In this document: positions 28,644 through 37,819 of the stretch, one piece after another
Layout of the letters: the number at the start of each line of letters is the position of its first letter
Numbering within the stretch: position 1 is the stretch's first letter
Assembly (NCBI GenBank): GCA_903928745.1
Contig: CAIYRR010000084.1
Coordinates: 1 to 46,407, forward strand
Length of the DNA: 46,407 nucleotides
Origin: an uncultured Actinomycetes bacterium
Lineage (GTDB): Bacteria > Actinomycetota > Actinomycetes > Nanopelagicales > Nanopelagicaceae
Reading direction: 5' to 3'
Made by a program: the position numbers and the translations under genes
The notes under the pieces: model-generated
The model's database searches: none
What the model saw: only the letters and a program-made list of their open reading frames with translations
Told to the model about the DNA's origin: nothing

Positions 28644-29336
28644 CTAAGCCTTAATCGCCCTGTGAACTGCGACAACTCCACCAGTGAGATTTTGCCAAGC
28701 GACCTGGCTCCAACCGGCGGCCGTGATGCGATCGGCGAGCGCTGCCTGATCTGGCCATGCCCGAATCGACTCAGCTAAATAAACATATGCATCAGGATTG
28801 CTCGAAGTTCGTCGAGCAATTACGGGAAGCGCTCGCATGAGGTAATTGGTATAAATGGTACGAAACGGGCGAAATGTTGGTGCCGAGAACTCTGCAACGA
28901 CCAAAGCGCCCCCTGATTTTGTTACACGAAGAGCCTCACGCAGCGCCTTATCGATATCGGTGGTGTTTCGAAGGCCAAAAGAGATGGTGACGACATCAAA
29001 AGTATTGGCCTCAAAGGGCAAATTCAGGGCATCTGCCTTGGTGAAGGGCAAATCAGGGTGGCGAAGGCGACCTGCAGCCAGCATGCCTTCGGAGAAATCG
29101 GCGGGAATAACGTCGGCTCCAGCTGCGGCCAATGGCGCGCTAGAGGATCCTGTTCCAGCGGCAAGGTCGAGAATCTTCATGCCTGCTTTAGGGGCGATAG
29201 TGGCGGTAGTGACTTTGCGCCAGGCTTTTGTACGGCCCAGACTCAATAAATCATTTAAAAGATCATAACGCTTGGCAACTCCATCAAACATCGCCGCAAC
29301 TTCATCGGGGTCTTTATCGAGATTGGCACGGGACAT
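28644..29336 (-). CDS. menG: Demethylmenaquinone methyltransferase
   Basis: SAM-dependent C-methyltransferase (MenG/UbiE) for the last step of menaquinone synthesis, 230 residues. [20 protein letters not shown] is the UbiE N-terminal signature. The SAM site is [17 protein letters not shown], with the acidic residue in [31 protein letters not shown] and [14 protein letters not shown] are later family motifs. It lies just upstream of nuoA on the same strand and may be transcribed with nuo as well as from its own promoter. Confidence 0.95.
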   Translation of the reverse strand: MSRANLDKDPDEVAAMFDGVAKRYDLLNDLLSLGRTKAWRKVTTATIAPKAGMKILDLAAGTGSSSAPLAAAGADVIPADFSEGMLAAGRLRHPDLPFTKADALNLPFEANTFDVVTISFGLRNTTDIDKALREALRVTKSGGALVVAEFSAPTFRPFRTIYTNYLMRALPVIARRTSSNPDAYVYLAESIRAWPDQAALADRITAAGWSQVAWQNLTGGVVAVHRAIKA

Positions 29337-29355
29337 GCCTTTATTCTCGCGCAGA

Positions 29356-29369
29356 GTAGGCTCACCTAC
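29356..29369 (+). promoter_or_regulatory. -10 box TAGGCT within an inverted repeat upstream of bioY
   Basis: GTAGG and CCTAC form a perfect 5-bp inverted repeat around CTCA. The -10-like TAGGCT (29357-29362) lies inside it. A repressor binding here would block initiation. It does not look like a known biotin-regulator site that I can recall, so its role is open. Confidence 0.4.
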
Positions 29370-29388
29370 AAATTAGAAGGAGAGAGTC

Positions 29389-29964
29389 ATGACGATTTCA
29401 GCAATTTCATTGCGTAGCGCCGTTTTTGGCCGCGCGACCGTGGCCACCAACACCGCACTCGTTGCTGGGGGCGTCCTAGCTCTCTCTCTTTTGGCTCAAG
29501 TAGCCCTGCCGATTCCTGGTTCGCCCATCCCTGTCACGGGACAAACGCTAGGTGTCCTATTAATCGGTACAAGTTATGGCGCAACTCTTGGAGTGACAAC
29601 TTTTCTTACCTATCTTTTGATTGGTCTAGCCGGCGCACCGGTATTTGCAGGAGGTGCTCACGGATTGAGTCGTTTAACTGGAGCAACAGGTGGATACCTC
29701 ATTGGAATGCTGCTGGCCTCTTTTGTTGTCGGGGCGCTCGCCGGTCGTAAATGGGATCAGCGAATTAATAAAGCGCTCATCACAATGTTGCTTGGCGATG
29801 TAATTATTTTTTCTTTGGGACTTTTGTGGCTTCATGCATCGGTCGGTAAAAGTTGGTCGTGGACTATTGCTGCTGGTTTTACTCCATTTGTTATTGGAGA
29901 AGTTTTGAAAGTTGCTATTGCAGGAACTTCATTGCCGTTGGTCTGGCGCTTTGTACAAAAGTAA
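29389..29964 (+). CDS. bioY: Biotin transporter BioY (ECF substrate-binding subunit)
   Basis: Integral membrane S component for biotin uptake, 191 residues and six hydrophobic helices. Family stretches are LALSLLAQVALPIPGSPIPV, TGQTLGVLLIGTSYGATLG (BioY signature), YLLIGLAGAPVFAGG and GATGGYLIGMLLASFVVGALAG. A strong ribosome site (AAGGAGAG) lies 5 nt before the ATG, unlike many genes here. No bioM or bioN is adjacent, so it must use energy-coupling subunits encoded elsewhere or act alone. Its presence suggests reliance on external biotin. Confidence 0.95.
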   Translation: MTISAISLRSAVFGRATVATNTALVAGGVLALSLLAQVALPIPGSPIPVTGQTLGVLLIGTSYGATLGVTTFLTYLLIGLAGAPVFAGGAHGLSRLTGATGGYLIGMLLASFVVGALAGRKWDQRINKALITMLLGDVIIFSLGLLWLHASVGKSWSWTIAAGFTPFVIGEVLKVAIAGTSLPLVWRFVQK

Positions 29965-29970
29965 TCAACC

Positions 29971-31197
29971 ATGATGGCACAACTAACGCAGGTCACAACC
30001 ACGCGCCTTGGCGACCACCTTCCACTTCTAGATTTACTTCCTGATGCAAATCCATTGTCATGGGTACGTCGAGGTGAAGGGCTTGTTGGCTGGGGAATTT
30101 ATGCAAGCACTACCGTGCGTGGAGAAAATCGTTTTCGTGATGCAAGAACTTGGTGGCACCAACAATTAGAGAAATTATCCATTACTGATTCTGTTCATGT
30201 GTCAGGTACAGGTCCAATTCTTTTTTCGTCTTTCTCATTTTCACCTGACGAAGATTCTGTACTTATTATCCCAGAAGTCGTTGTTGGTATGCGAGATGGA
30301 ATTTCTTGGATCACATGGATGGGAGATACCCCGCCACCCGTACTTCGTGAAACACCTGCTGTGCTTGAAGAATTGGCTTACTCATGGGGAGACGGCACGC
30401 TTCCACCATATAAATGGGAAGAGCAAGTAGCTGCTGCAATTGAACTGATCAGAACCGAAAAAGTTGAAAAGGTTGTCCTGGCAAGAGATCTCAATGCACT
30501 CACGACAACTGCAATTGATGCTCGACTCATTCTTCGAAATCTCTCTGCGCAATACCCAACGACTTGGAGCTTCGCGGTTGATGGTTTGGTAGGTGCAACA
30601 CCTGAGTTATTACTTCGTCTTAAGCACGGAATGGTCACTTCTCGCGTACTTGCAGGAACAATTAGCAGGACGGGTGATGACGAAAAGGACTTAGCCCTTG
30701 CAGCATCATTGGCTAGGTCATCAAAGGATCTAGAAGAACATGTATTTGCCGTGCGCTCGGTCGCGGAATCTCTTGCACATTTTTGCGCTTCAACAAATGT
30801 TCCTGAATCGCCATATGTACTTCACTTAGCAAACCTCATGCATTTAGCAACCGATGTCACCGGCGCTGTTGCAGAATCGCGCGCTCACGTAGATACCTTT
30901 GCAATTCTCGAGAAACTTCATCCATCTGCGGCCGTGTGCGGTACACCTACCCATGTCGCTGCAAGAATCATTAATGAACTAGAGGGAATGTCTCGAGGAA
31001 GATATGCCGGACCTGTTGGGTGGATCGATGCACGCGGTGATGGCGAACTAGGAATTGCACTTCGATGTGGACAAATTTCCGGCAACGCAATCAGGCTCTT
31101 TGCAGGTTGTGGAATTGTGGCTGGTTCAAATCCAGAGCGCGAACTCAGTGAGAGCCAAGTTAAATTTTCGGCCATGAAAGGCGCATTACAAGAATAG
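29971..31197 (+). CDS. menF: Isochorismate synthase
   Basis: Converts chorismate to isochorismate, the entry step to menaquinone; 408 residues of the chorismate-binding family. KVEKVVLARDLNAL, VGATPELLLRLKHGMVTSRVLAG and LHPSAAVCGTPTHVA carry conserved active-site residues. GRYAGPVGWIDARGDGELGI and FAGCGIVAGSNPERELSES complete the C-terminal barrel. The context with menD on the opposite strand, ending at the adjacent base, favours MenF over anthranilate or salicylate synthases. It starts 6 bp after bioY. Confidence 0.93.
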   Translation: MMAQLTQVTTTRLGDHLPLLDLLPDANPLSWVRRGEGLVGWGIYASTTVRGENRFRDARTWWHQQLEKLSITDSVHVSGTGPILFSSFSFSPDEDSVLIIPEVVVGMRDGISWITWMGDTPPPVLRETPAVLEELAYSWGDGTLPPYKWEEQVAAAIELIRTEKVEKVVLARDLNALTTTAIDARLILRNLSAQYPTTWSFAVDGLVGATPELLLRLKHGMVTSRVLAGTISRTGDDEKDLALAASLARSSKDLEEHVFAVRSVAESLAHFCASTNVPESPYVLHLANLMHLATDVTGAVAESRAHVDTFAILEKLHPSAAVCGTPTHVAARIINELEGMSRGRYAGPVGWIDARGDGELGIALRCGQISGNAIRLFAGCGIVAGSNPERELSESQVKFSAMKGALQE

Positions 31198-32775
31198 TTA
31201 CAAAGCTTCTATCTCTGCATAAAGATTCTTAAGGATTTGAGCATTATCAAATCGTGTTGGGACTTTAGCAACAACTACTGAAAGACCTCTCACGGGTGTA
31301 GAAACTGCCGCCACAAAATCGTCCATGTTTGAAACCGTTGTACTTTGAACAGCAAAAGCTTGTGCAATTACTGCTGGATCTTGGCCGTGTGGAGTACCGA
31401 AAATCTTTTCAAATCCATCCACGGAATTCTGTGGCAATGTTGAAAAGATTCCGCCGCCATCATTATTGATAACTACTAATTGAAGATTGATTCCTTCGGT
31501 CATCACGAGCGCCCCTACGTCATGAAGAAAAGACAAGTCTCCAACAATGGCTACACAATTCTCTCTCTGCGAAGCAATACCCAATGCAGTAGAAATATTG
31601 CCATCAATTCCAGCTAGCCCACGGTTTGCATATGTTTCGATGTCAGCGCGCGGTGAGGCGAATCCTTCTATGTCTCGAATTGGGCGTGAAGAAGAAATAA
31701 AGAGTCGGCTTCTAGCCGGGAGCAATGCCGAAAGGGCCCTAGCGATGTTCTCCTCGCACCACGTTGGAAGCGCTTGAAGCAGAGCATGTGTGGTCGCCGA
31801 TTTCTCTTGCCAGATTCGCTTCCACTCTTCATCGGCGTCGTTATTGATCGAAACAGTAGGAATCTCACTAAAGATTTGATCTGCGGTTCTCTTAATATCT
31901 ACCGTCTTAACCCTTGAATCAATCACTATTTCTTGATCTGCGGACTTAACCAGTGCATTGATAGATCGTGAGAGCGTCGTGCGACCTATGACAATAACTA
32001 CTTCTGGCGCTAATTCCTTTCGGGTCTTCTCCGAAGTTAGGAAAAGTGACGCATGCGCAATGCACTCAGGAAAAGATAAAGGATCCTCCGAGAGAACTGG
32101 CCAACCAATTTCGCGAGCAAAAGCTGAGACTTCCTTCGTCTCAAATCCCCCGCGGTCATGACCGATAACAATAACTCCGCGCGAACTTGCGATTGTGAGG
32201 GTAGAAGAAGAGCTCTTTGCCTTCGCTACATATTCATACTTGGAAATTCCCTTCAACCATTCTTCAGAGTCATCAGAAAGTAGAGGCTCGTCAAATTGAA
32301 TATTCAGATGTACCGGACCAGAATCCAGACACGCTATAGCTTCGGAGAAATCAAATGCAGGATCGGAAACATCTCCAGCGTAGGAAACCGCACCACCATA
32401 AATATTGCTTTGTATCGTTGTCTGATTTGCTCCCGTCTCTCGTAATCGAGCGGGACGATCAGCAGTCAAAACCAGAAGTGGTACCCGAGAGTGATGAGCT
32501 TCAAGTACTGCAGGATGATAATTTGCAACAGCCGTCCCGCTTGTACAAATGATTGCAACGGGACGCTTAGATGCTTTTGCAATACCCAATGCAAAGAATG
32601 CCGCGCTTCGTTCATCGATTCGCACATGCAACGTTAATAATCCATGTTGCTCTGCTTCATAGAGCGCTATTGATAAAGGTGCGTTACGAGAACCAGGCGA
32701 AAGAACCACATCCGATATTCCAGATCGAATTAATTGCAGAGCGATATTGCGCGCGAGAGCGGTTGATGTATTCAC
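31198..32775 (-). CDS. menD: SEPHCHC synthase (2-oxoglutarate decarboxylase), MenD
   Basis: Thiamine-diphosphate enzyme that adds succinic semialdehyde units from 2-oxoglutarate to isochorismate; 525 residues. SGISDVVLSPGSRNAPLSIA, DERSAAFFALGIAKAS (catalytic Glu region) and ICTSGTAVANYHPAVLEAHH form the N-terminal domain. The ThDP motif begins VGDLSFLHDVGAL and ends NNDGGGIFSTLPQ. I chose GTG 32775 (VNTSTALARN): it overlaps the menC stop as GTGA and has AGAAGGG upstream. A longer frame from TTG 32802 lies inside menC. Confidence 0.94.
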   Translation of the reverse strand: MNTSTALARNIALQLIRSGISDVVLSPGSRNAPLSIALYEAEQHGLLTLHVRIDERSAAFFALGIAKASKRPVAIICTSGTAVANYHPAVLEAHHSRVPLLVLTADRPARLRETGANQTTIQSNIYGGAVSYAGDVSDPAFDFSEAIACLDSGPVHLNIQFDEPLLSDDSEEWLKGISKYEYVAKAKSSSSTLTIASSRGVIVIGHDRGGFETKEVSAFAREIGWPVLSEDPLSFPECIAHASLFLTSEKTRKELAPEVVIVIGRTTLSRSINALVKSADQEIVIDSRVKTVDIKRTADQIFSEIPTVSINNDADEEWKRIWQEKSATTHALLQALPTWCEENIARALSALLPARSRLFISSSRPIRDIEGFASPRADIETYANRGLAGIDGNISTALGIASQRENCVAIVGDLSFLHDVGALVMTEGINLQLVVINNDGGGIFSTLPQNSVDGFEKIFGTPHGQDPAVIAQAFAVQSTTVSNMDDFVAAVSTPVRGLSVVVAKVPTRFDNAQILKNLYAEIEAL

Positions 32776-33758
32776 CAGATCCACCCTTCTTGTAGCACCC
32801 AATCTTGAGCGCCACTAACCCAAGTGTTGCGTATTCTCTCTTTCCAAAAAACTAATTGCTCAGGGCTAACCCGATTCTTTGCAATCACTCCATGGTCAAG
32901 TTCCATGGGGGCAATTTCAATGCATCCATCGATGACAGGTAGGTGGGCAACGTCAGCGCTAAGAAGATTTCCCGTGGCTAACCCGCATGCATAAGGCAAT
33001 TTCTCTAAGGTCGCTGCCAACTTGAGGCCATAAGTAATCCCAATAGCGGATTCAAGTGCGCTCGAAACCACAACTGGAACTCCGTGTTTCTTGGCTAATT
33101 GAATAGATCGCGAAATTCCACCCAATGGAGCGACTTTCAACATCACAATATCCACGACATCGCGAAGATCCACAGTCATCGGGGAGGCAGATTTACGCAG
33201 GATTTCATCTCCAGCGATCAAGACTCGCCCATTGAGTTTTTCGTGTAACTGGCGCAATTGCTCGAGAGTTTCACACGGTTGCTCGACATATTCGATAGCA
33301 CCTGTTTGGTAGATATCTTCGATTGCCCTGAGGGCTTGATCAACGCTCCAACTCCCGTTCACATCAATACGAATTTTCATTTGTGGAGCGATGGATCGGA
33401 CATCGGAAATTCTTTTTAAATCATCGGATAACTCTCCACCAACTTTGATCTTCACAGACTGACAACCCGGGTACCAGGAAAGTATTTCTTCTATTCGCTC
33501 ATAGCCATTTACAGCTGGCAGCGTTGCATTGACAGGAATCAATTTTCGTTGCATTGGTGGTGGCGTTTGAGTTGCTGCTTCAATCGCACTCACCAACCAA
33601 GGAACGCACTCTTTTGCATCGTATTCAAGAAAAGGGGAAGACTCTGCCCATCCCGCAGGACCCTCGAAGATTGCAACTTCTCGCGAAGTTACAGATCTAA
33701 AGTTTGTCCTTGTGGGAAGCGAAATGACTTGTAAAGATTCAAGAATTGAATCCAGCAT
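32772..33758 (-). CDS. menC: o-Succinylbenzoate synthase
   Basis: Enolase-superfamily dehydratase that forms o-succinylbenzoate, 328 residues. SVKIKVGG (Lys 103 and 105), IRIDVNGSW (Asp 132), YVEQPC (Glu 159), IAGDE (Asp 184) and MLKVAPLGG (Lys 208) supply the catalytic lysines and metal ligands in the right order. It starts immediately after the menB stop (TAAATG) and overlaps menD by 4 nt, so menB-menC-menD is one operon. Confidence 0.93.
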   Translation of the reverse strand: MLDSILESLQVISLPTRTNFRSVTSREVAIFEGPAGWAESSPFLEYDAKECVPWLVSAIEAATQTPPPMQRKLIPVNATLPAVNGYERIEEILSWYPGCQSVKIKVGGELSDDLKRISDVRSIAPQMKIRIDVNGSWSVDQALRAIEDIYQTGAIEYVEQPCETLEQLRQLHEKLNGRVLIAGDEILRKSASPMTVDLRDVVDIVMLKVAPLGGISRSIQLAKKHGVPVVVSSALESAIGITYGLKLAATLEKLPYACGLATGNLLSADVAHLPVIDGCIEIAPMELDHGVIAKNRVSPEQLVFWKERIRNTWVSGAQDWVLQEGWIW

Positions 33759-34637
33759 TTATGGGCGCCTTGGAAATTTTCCAAAATCTGGTGGACGCTT
33801 CTCTTTATAAGCATCTCTGCCTTCTTGCCCTTCTTCGGTCATATAAAACAGAAGCGTCGCATCTCCAGCAAGTTGTTGTACTCCAGCCAAACCATCATCG
33901 GCAGCATTTAAACTTGCTTTCAAAAGTCGAAGTGCCATTGGAGAATTGCGCAACATTTCCCGACACCATGAAACCGTTTCTGCTTCGAGATCTGCAACAG
34001 GTACGACTGTATTCACCAATCCCATTGCGAGCGCCTCTTGTGCATCGTATTCGCGCGTCATGAACCAAATCTCACGCGCTTTCTTTTGTCCGACGTGCGC
34101 TGCTAACAAACCTGCGCCATATCCCCCATCAAAGGATCCGACCATCGGACCTGTTTGACCAAATTTTGCGTTATCTCCTGCAATTGTTAAATCGCAAACA
34201 ACGTGTAATACATGTCCACCACCAATTGCCCAACCTGCGACCATCGCTACTACGGGTTTTGGGGTTCGACGAATTTGCACTTGCAAATCGAGAACATTAA
34301 GTCGGCCGATTCCCTTTTTCGCTAACGAATCATCCCCGAGGTATCCGTCATCACCGCGAACGCTGATGTCTCCGCCTGAACAAAATGCCTCATTGCCTGC
34401 GCCAGTAAGGACGATGACTCCGACATCTTCGTTATCCCGGGCCAAGGAAAATGCGCTTTGCAATTCGATAATTGTTTGAGGGCGAAACGCGTTGCGAACT
34501 TGCGGACGATTGATAGTAATCTTCGCAATTCCATCCGCGCACTGGTACAGCACGTCGGTGAAATTCTCACCACCAGGGCCGACCTCCCATGTTGGGATAA
34601 CTCTGCTGCCGAAATCGCGCTTAATTGGCTTACTCAT
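33759..34637 (-). CDS. menB: 1,4-Dihydroxy-2-naphthoyl-CoA synthase
   Basis: Crotonase-fold enzyme that closes the second ring of the naphthoquinone, 292 residues. [20 protein letters not shown] is the MenB-type oxyanion and substrate loop. [19 protein letters not shown] and [17 protein letters not shown] follow, and the C-terminus [13 protein letters not shown] is typical of MenB. The first gene of menB-menC-menD. A good ribosome site (GGGAGGAAAT) stands right before the ATG, and a TAGGCT box at 34665-34670 lies 27 nt upstream. Confidence 0.96.
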   Translation of the reverse strand: MSKPIKRDFGSRVIPTWEVGPGGENFTDVLYQCADGIAKITINRPQVRNAFRPQTIIELQSAFSLARDNEDVGVIVLTGAGNEAFCSGGDISVRGDDGYLGDDSLAKKGIGRLNVLDLQVQIRRTPKPVVAMVAGWAIGGGHVLHVVCDLTIAGDNAKFGQTGPMVGSFDGGYGAGLLAAHVGQKKAREIWFMTREYDAQEALAMGLVNTVVPVADLEAETVSWCREMLRNSPMALRLLKASLNAADDGLAGVQQLAGDATLLFYMTEEGQEGRDAYKEKRPPDFGKFPRRP

Positions 34638-34663
34638 ATTTCCTCCCGAGTGCTCACGGGCGA

Positions 34664-34670
34664 TAGCCTA
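34664..34670. promoter_or_regulatory. Overlapping divergent -10 boxes for menB and menE
   Basis: The 7-bp string TAGCCTA reads TAGCCT on the + strand (9 nt before the menE ATG) and TAGGCT on the minus strand (27 nt before the menB ATG). Both are good actinobacterial -10 boxes and they share five base pairs. RNA polymerase could occupy only one direction at a time. The menE message would be nearly leaderless; the menB message would have a short leader with a ribosome site. Confidence 0.5.
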
Positions 34671-34678
34671 CGGTTTCA

Positions 34679-35776
34679 ATGGAAAAGACGTCACAACGAG
34701 AGCTCTTGGTCTGCGCCAAAGAAGCCTCCATCTCCTCCCTTATGGCGCAACTAACAAGCGCCCTCACGGGACAAGGTCAGGCCATCGGTCTGGGCGAGGT
34801 TGCCAGCACCCATGTCCCAGATCGCGTCTGTGTTGTCATCGCGACAAGTGGTTCTACTGGCACACCTAAGGAAGTTGGTCTCTCATCCTCAGCGCTGCTG
34901 AGTTCTGCCCGTTCTTGCAATGCATATCTTGGGGCAAAGTTTGGTGACGTGTGGTCTCTGCTATTGCCTCTTACACATATTGCCGGAGTGAATGTGTTGA
35001 TTCGATCTTTGGAACTTGGGACAACGCCTCTGGATTTAAGAAATTCCGCAATTTATCCCAACGCGGATTTCACTGCGATTGTGCCAACACAACTTTTCCG
35101 AGCACTCAATGGTGATGACGCACTCTTGCAACACTTGAAAAATGCAAAGGCAGTTCTAGTCGGTGGCTCCGCACTTTCAGATGAGATTAGGGATCTGGCA
35201 ACAAGAAATTCAATCAATATTGTTGAAACATATGGAATGAGTGAAACTTGCGGAGGGTGCGTCTATAACGGGACTCCTCTTGATGGAGTCACGATCGAAA
35301 TCGATTCTCAAGAGAGAATTAAAATTAGCGGGAAAATGCTTGCAACCACCTACGTCAACAATCAAGATGCATGGGACTTAGTTTGTCGTGATGGTTGGTT
35401 TACTACATCCGATTACGGGACATTAAATGCGGGGAAATTGGTAGTTCAAGGTCGAGCCGATGACGTAATTATTAGTGGCGGAGAAAATATCTCACTCCTT
35501 GCTATCGAGAAAGTTCTTGCCACAGCTTTCCCGACCACGCAATGTGCAGCATTCGCCATCGCCGATTCAGAGTGGGGATCTGCTCTACATATTGCCTGTG
35601 AAGGTCAAACGCATCCGACTCAACAAGAAATCACTAAGGCCCTGACACAATCCTTAGGAGATATCGCTAAACCAAAGGGATTTCTCTTTCTTGCTGAACT
35701 GCCTCTAATTAGTATCGGAAAAGTAAATCGCGCTGCACTTGCAGAAATTGCAATGCGTGAAAGGCTTCAGGGATGA
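34679..35776 (+). CDS. menE: o-Succinylbenzoate-CoA ligase
   Basis: ANL-superfamily adenylate-forming enzyme that activates o-succinylbenzoate with CoA; 365 residues, short as actinobacterial MenE often is. VVIATSGSTGTPKEVGLS is the P-loop motif, VETYGMSETCGGCVYNG the A5 motif, WFTTSDYGTL and VQGRADDVIISGGENISL the hinge motifs, and ISIGKVNRAAL the C-terminal Lys motif. The N-terminal part before the P-loop is reduced to about 55 residues. Its end overlaps menA by 4 nt (ATGA). Confidence 0.93.
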   Translation: MEKTSQRELLVCAKEASISSLMAQLTSALTGQGQAIGLGEVASTHVPDRVCVVIATSGSTGTPKEVGLSSSALLSSARSCNAYLGAKFGDVWSLLLPLTHIAGVNVLIRSLELGTTPLDLRNSAIYPNADFTAIVPTQLFRALNGDDALLQHLKNAKAVLVGGSALSDEIRDLATRNSINIVETYGMSETCGGCVYNGTPLDGVTIEIDSQERIKISGKMLATTYVNNQDAWDLVCRDGWFTTSDYGTLNAGKLVVQGRADDVIISGGENISLLAIEKVLATAFPTTQCAAFAIADSEWGSALHIACEGQTHPTQQEITKALTQSLGDIAKPKGFLFLAELPLISIGKVNRAALAEIAMRERLQG

Positions 35777-36633
35777 GTTCAGCCAATATTTGGATTAAAG
35801 GGGCGAGACCTCGCACCCTTCCAGCTGCGATTGCACCTGTGCTTGTGGCTACAGCTCTTGCGAAAAGTGATGCAAATATTGGACGTGCACTTCTTGCCTT
35901 GTTGGTCAGCCTTGCTCTGCAAATCGCGGTCAATTACTCAAATGACTATTCAGATGGAGTGCGTGGAACCGATGCCGATCGCATTGGGCCTGTTCGCCTA
36001 GTTGCCAGTGGCTTAGCAACTGCGTCTGCTGTTAAGCGCGCGGCACTCTATGCATTTACTGTTGCCGGTCTTGCTGGCTTAGTCCTTGCTTGGCTTTCAT
36101 CCTGGTGGTTGCTTGCAATTGGCGCAGCAGCGATTGCCGCGGCGTGGACTTATACGGGCGGCAAGAATCCTTACGGCTATTTGGGTTTAGGAGAAATTTC
36201 GGTTTTCGTATTTTTCGGAGTGGTCGCGACCATGGGCTCTTATTATGTACAAACCGAATTAGTGACCATGAAGAGCTTTATTGTTTCTATACCAATGGGT
36301 GCGCTTGCATGTGCCCTCTTGGCGATCAACAATATTCGTGACTTGAAGAAAGATGCCGTTGTAGGAAAACGTACTCTGGCTGTTCGACTCGGGGAGAAGA
36401 TGAGTCGTCGAGCATTCTTCGCGCTCTTGCTTTGCGCACACATCGCGGCGCTGCTTACCTTTTCACCATGGGCGCTGATCACTCTGATTGTTCTGCCGAT
36501 CACTCTTAAACTCGGAAAGTCAGTCACTAGTGGAATCGAAGCCAGCGAATTAATCCCGGTCCTTGCTAAAACAGGTCAGCTCCAATTGCTCTTTTCTGCC
36601 CTGTTAGCAACTTCTCTTTGGCTTTCCAGGTAG
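35773..36633 (+). CDS. menA: 1,4-Dihydroxy-2-naphthoate polyprenyltransferase
   Basis: UbiA-family membrane enzyme that joins the naphthoate head to the polyprenyl tail, 286 residues and eight or nine helices. KGARPRTLPAAIAPVLVATA is the MenA start. NYSNDYSDGVRGTDADRIGP is the first Asp-rich motif. NNIRDLKKDAVVGKRTLAVR is the second. It is translated with menE by overlap. The tail donor would come from the synthase at the end of the nuo operon. Confidence 0.95.
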   Translation: MSSANIWIKGARPRTLPAAIAPVLVATALAKSDANIGRALLALLVSLALQIAVNYSNDYSDGVRGTDADRIGPVRLVASGLATASAVKRAALYAFTVAGLAGLVLAWLSSWWLLAIGAAAIAAAWTYTGGKNPYGYLGLGEISVFVFFGVVATMGSYYVQTELVTMKSFIVSIPMGALACALLAINNIRDLKKDAVVGKRTLAVRLGEKMSRRAFFALLLCAHIAALLTFSPWALITLIVLPITLKLGKSVTSGIEASELIPVLAKTGQLQLLFSALLATSLWLSR

Positions 36634-36637
36634 GGGT

Positions 36638-36643
36638 TAGACT
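36638..36643 (+). promoter_or_regulatory. -10 box TAGACT of the small membrane protein gene
   Basis: TAGACT ends 6 nt before ATG 36650, so the message should be leaderless. It follows the menA stop by only 4 bp, giving this small gene its own promoter. Confidence 0.5.
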
Positions 36644-36649
36644 GCGACC

Positions 36650-36901
36650 ATGCGTTTCTTAATAATTCTTCTTCCAATAATATTCACGATTTACACGATC
36701 GTTGATTGCGCAAAAACGGATGCATCAGAAATTCGTAACTTGCCAAAGTGGGCTTGGTTGCTCATCATTATTATCATCGGCACCATCGGAACAATTGCTT
36801 ACTGGATTGCTGGCCGTCCACGTCACACAGGACTTGGTCGCCCTCCGGTTCGTCGCATCTTGCCTCCAGATGACGATCCAGACTTCTTACGAAAGCTCTA
36901 G
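36650..36901 (+). CDS. Small PLDc_N-type membrane protein
   Basis: An 83-residue protein with two hydrophobic helices: FLIILLPIIFTIYTIVDC and WAWLLIIIIIGTIGTIAYWI. YTIVDC followed by a short polar stretch, LPKWAWLLIII, and IGTIAYWIAGRPR fit the PLDc_N (phospholipase D nuclease N-terminal) small-protein family; no nuclease domain follows. The tail is basic then acidic (PPDDDPDFLRKL). Function unknown. It ends 3 bp from the convergent end of the cytochrome c biogenesis operon. Confidence 0.8.
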   Translation: MRFLIILLPIIFTIYTIVDCAKTDASEIRNLPKWAWLLIIIIIGTIGTIAYWIAGRPRHTGLGRPPVRRILPPDDDPDFLRKL

Positions 36902-36904
36902 TCT

Positions 36905-37819
36905 CTAAAGACCTGAGTAGGTGTGCTTTCCTGTTCCCCAAACATTTACATATACGTAGTTGAACAGGAAAGTAGAACCCGCAAGCAAACATAACCAAGC
37001 TGCTTTTCTTCCGCGCCAACCCACAGTCACGCGGGCATGCAAATAGGCGGCATAAGCAACCCAAGTAATGAAAGCCCAAGTCTCCTTTGGATCCCAACCC
37101 CAATATCGTCCCCATGCATGCTCGGCCCAAATTGCCCCTGCAATGACGGCAAAAGTCCACAGCGGAAATACAAATGCGACTAAGCGATAAGAGAGTTGAT
37201 CGAGCACTTCAAGGCTAGGCAATCTCTTTGCCCACGCAGTGCGTTCGCCACGCGATTCCATTGAATCGAGATAGAGATATGCGGCCGCTATGACGTTGGC
37301 TAAAAGGAATACTCCGCCAGACATAATCGCTGCAGAAACATGGATAACTAGCCATGTTGATTTGAGTGCAGGAACAAGCGGCGCACTTGGTCGGTAAAGA
37401 ACAGTAATCGCCGTTCCTAATGTAAGAAGTACGGCAATCGAAACAATTAATCCCAACCAACGCAGGTCATATTTACGAAGCGCCCCTAAATATGCGCCGC
37501 AAAATGCAAGAGCACCCGTAATGGAGAATTCGTACATGTTGCCCCACGGCGCTCTTCCAGCAGAAATTCCACGAGCGACGACACCTGCAAATAGAAGAAG
37601 GAATCCAAGAATCATGAAGGCTGTAGCGATGCGGGCCATCTTTTCGGTCCGAGTGAAGTCAAAAGTTTTTGTTAATAGAGTGCCTGGCATTTCTTCGCTT
37701 TGAGGTGCACGTACCGCCCATGCGGTTTCGTATGCATGAGAGAAAAACGCCAGCGTGTAGACAGCCATCGCCGAATAGATCAGGTAATTGGACAAATATG
37801 CCCAAGAAGAATGTGTCAC
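36905..37819 (-). CDS. ccsB: Cytochrome c biogenesis protein CcsA/CcsB (heme handling)
   Basis: Membrane protein of System II cytochrome c maturation, 304 residues with about eight helices. WGRYWGWDPKETWAFITW is the Trp-rich WWD heme-binding motif, followed by YAAYLHARVTVGWRG. GNMYEFSITGALAFCGAY and STWLVIHVSAAIMSGGVFLL carry conserved His and aromatic residues. With ResB it would export heme and attach it to apocytochrome. Starts with GTG, overlapping the ResB stop (GTGA). Confidence 0.94.
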   Translation of the reverse strand: MTHSSWAYLSNYLIYSAMAVYTLAFFSHAYETAWAVRAPQSEEMPGTLLTKTFDFTRTEKMARIATAFMILGFLLLFAGVVARGISAGRAPWGNMYEFSITGALAFCGAYLGALRKYDLRWLGLIVSIAVLLTLGTAITVLYRPSAPLVPALKSTWLVIHVSAAIMSGGVFLLANVIAAAYLYLDSMESRGERTAWAKRLPSLEVLDQLSYRLVAFVFPLWTFAVIAGAIWAEHAWGRYWGWDPKETWAFITWVAYAAYLHARVTVGWRGRKAAWLCLLAGSTFLFNYVYVNVWGTGKHTYSGL

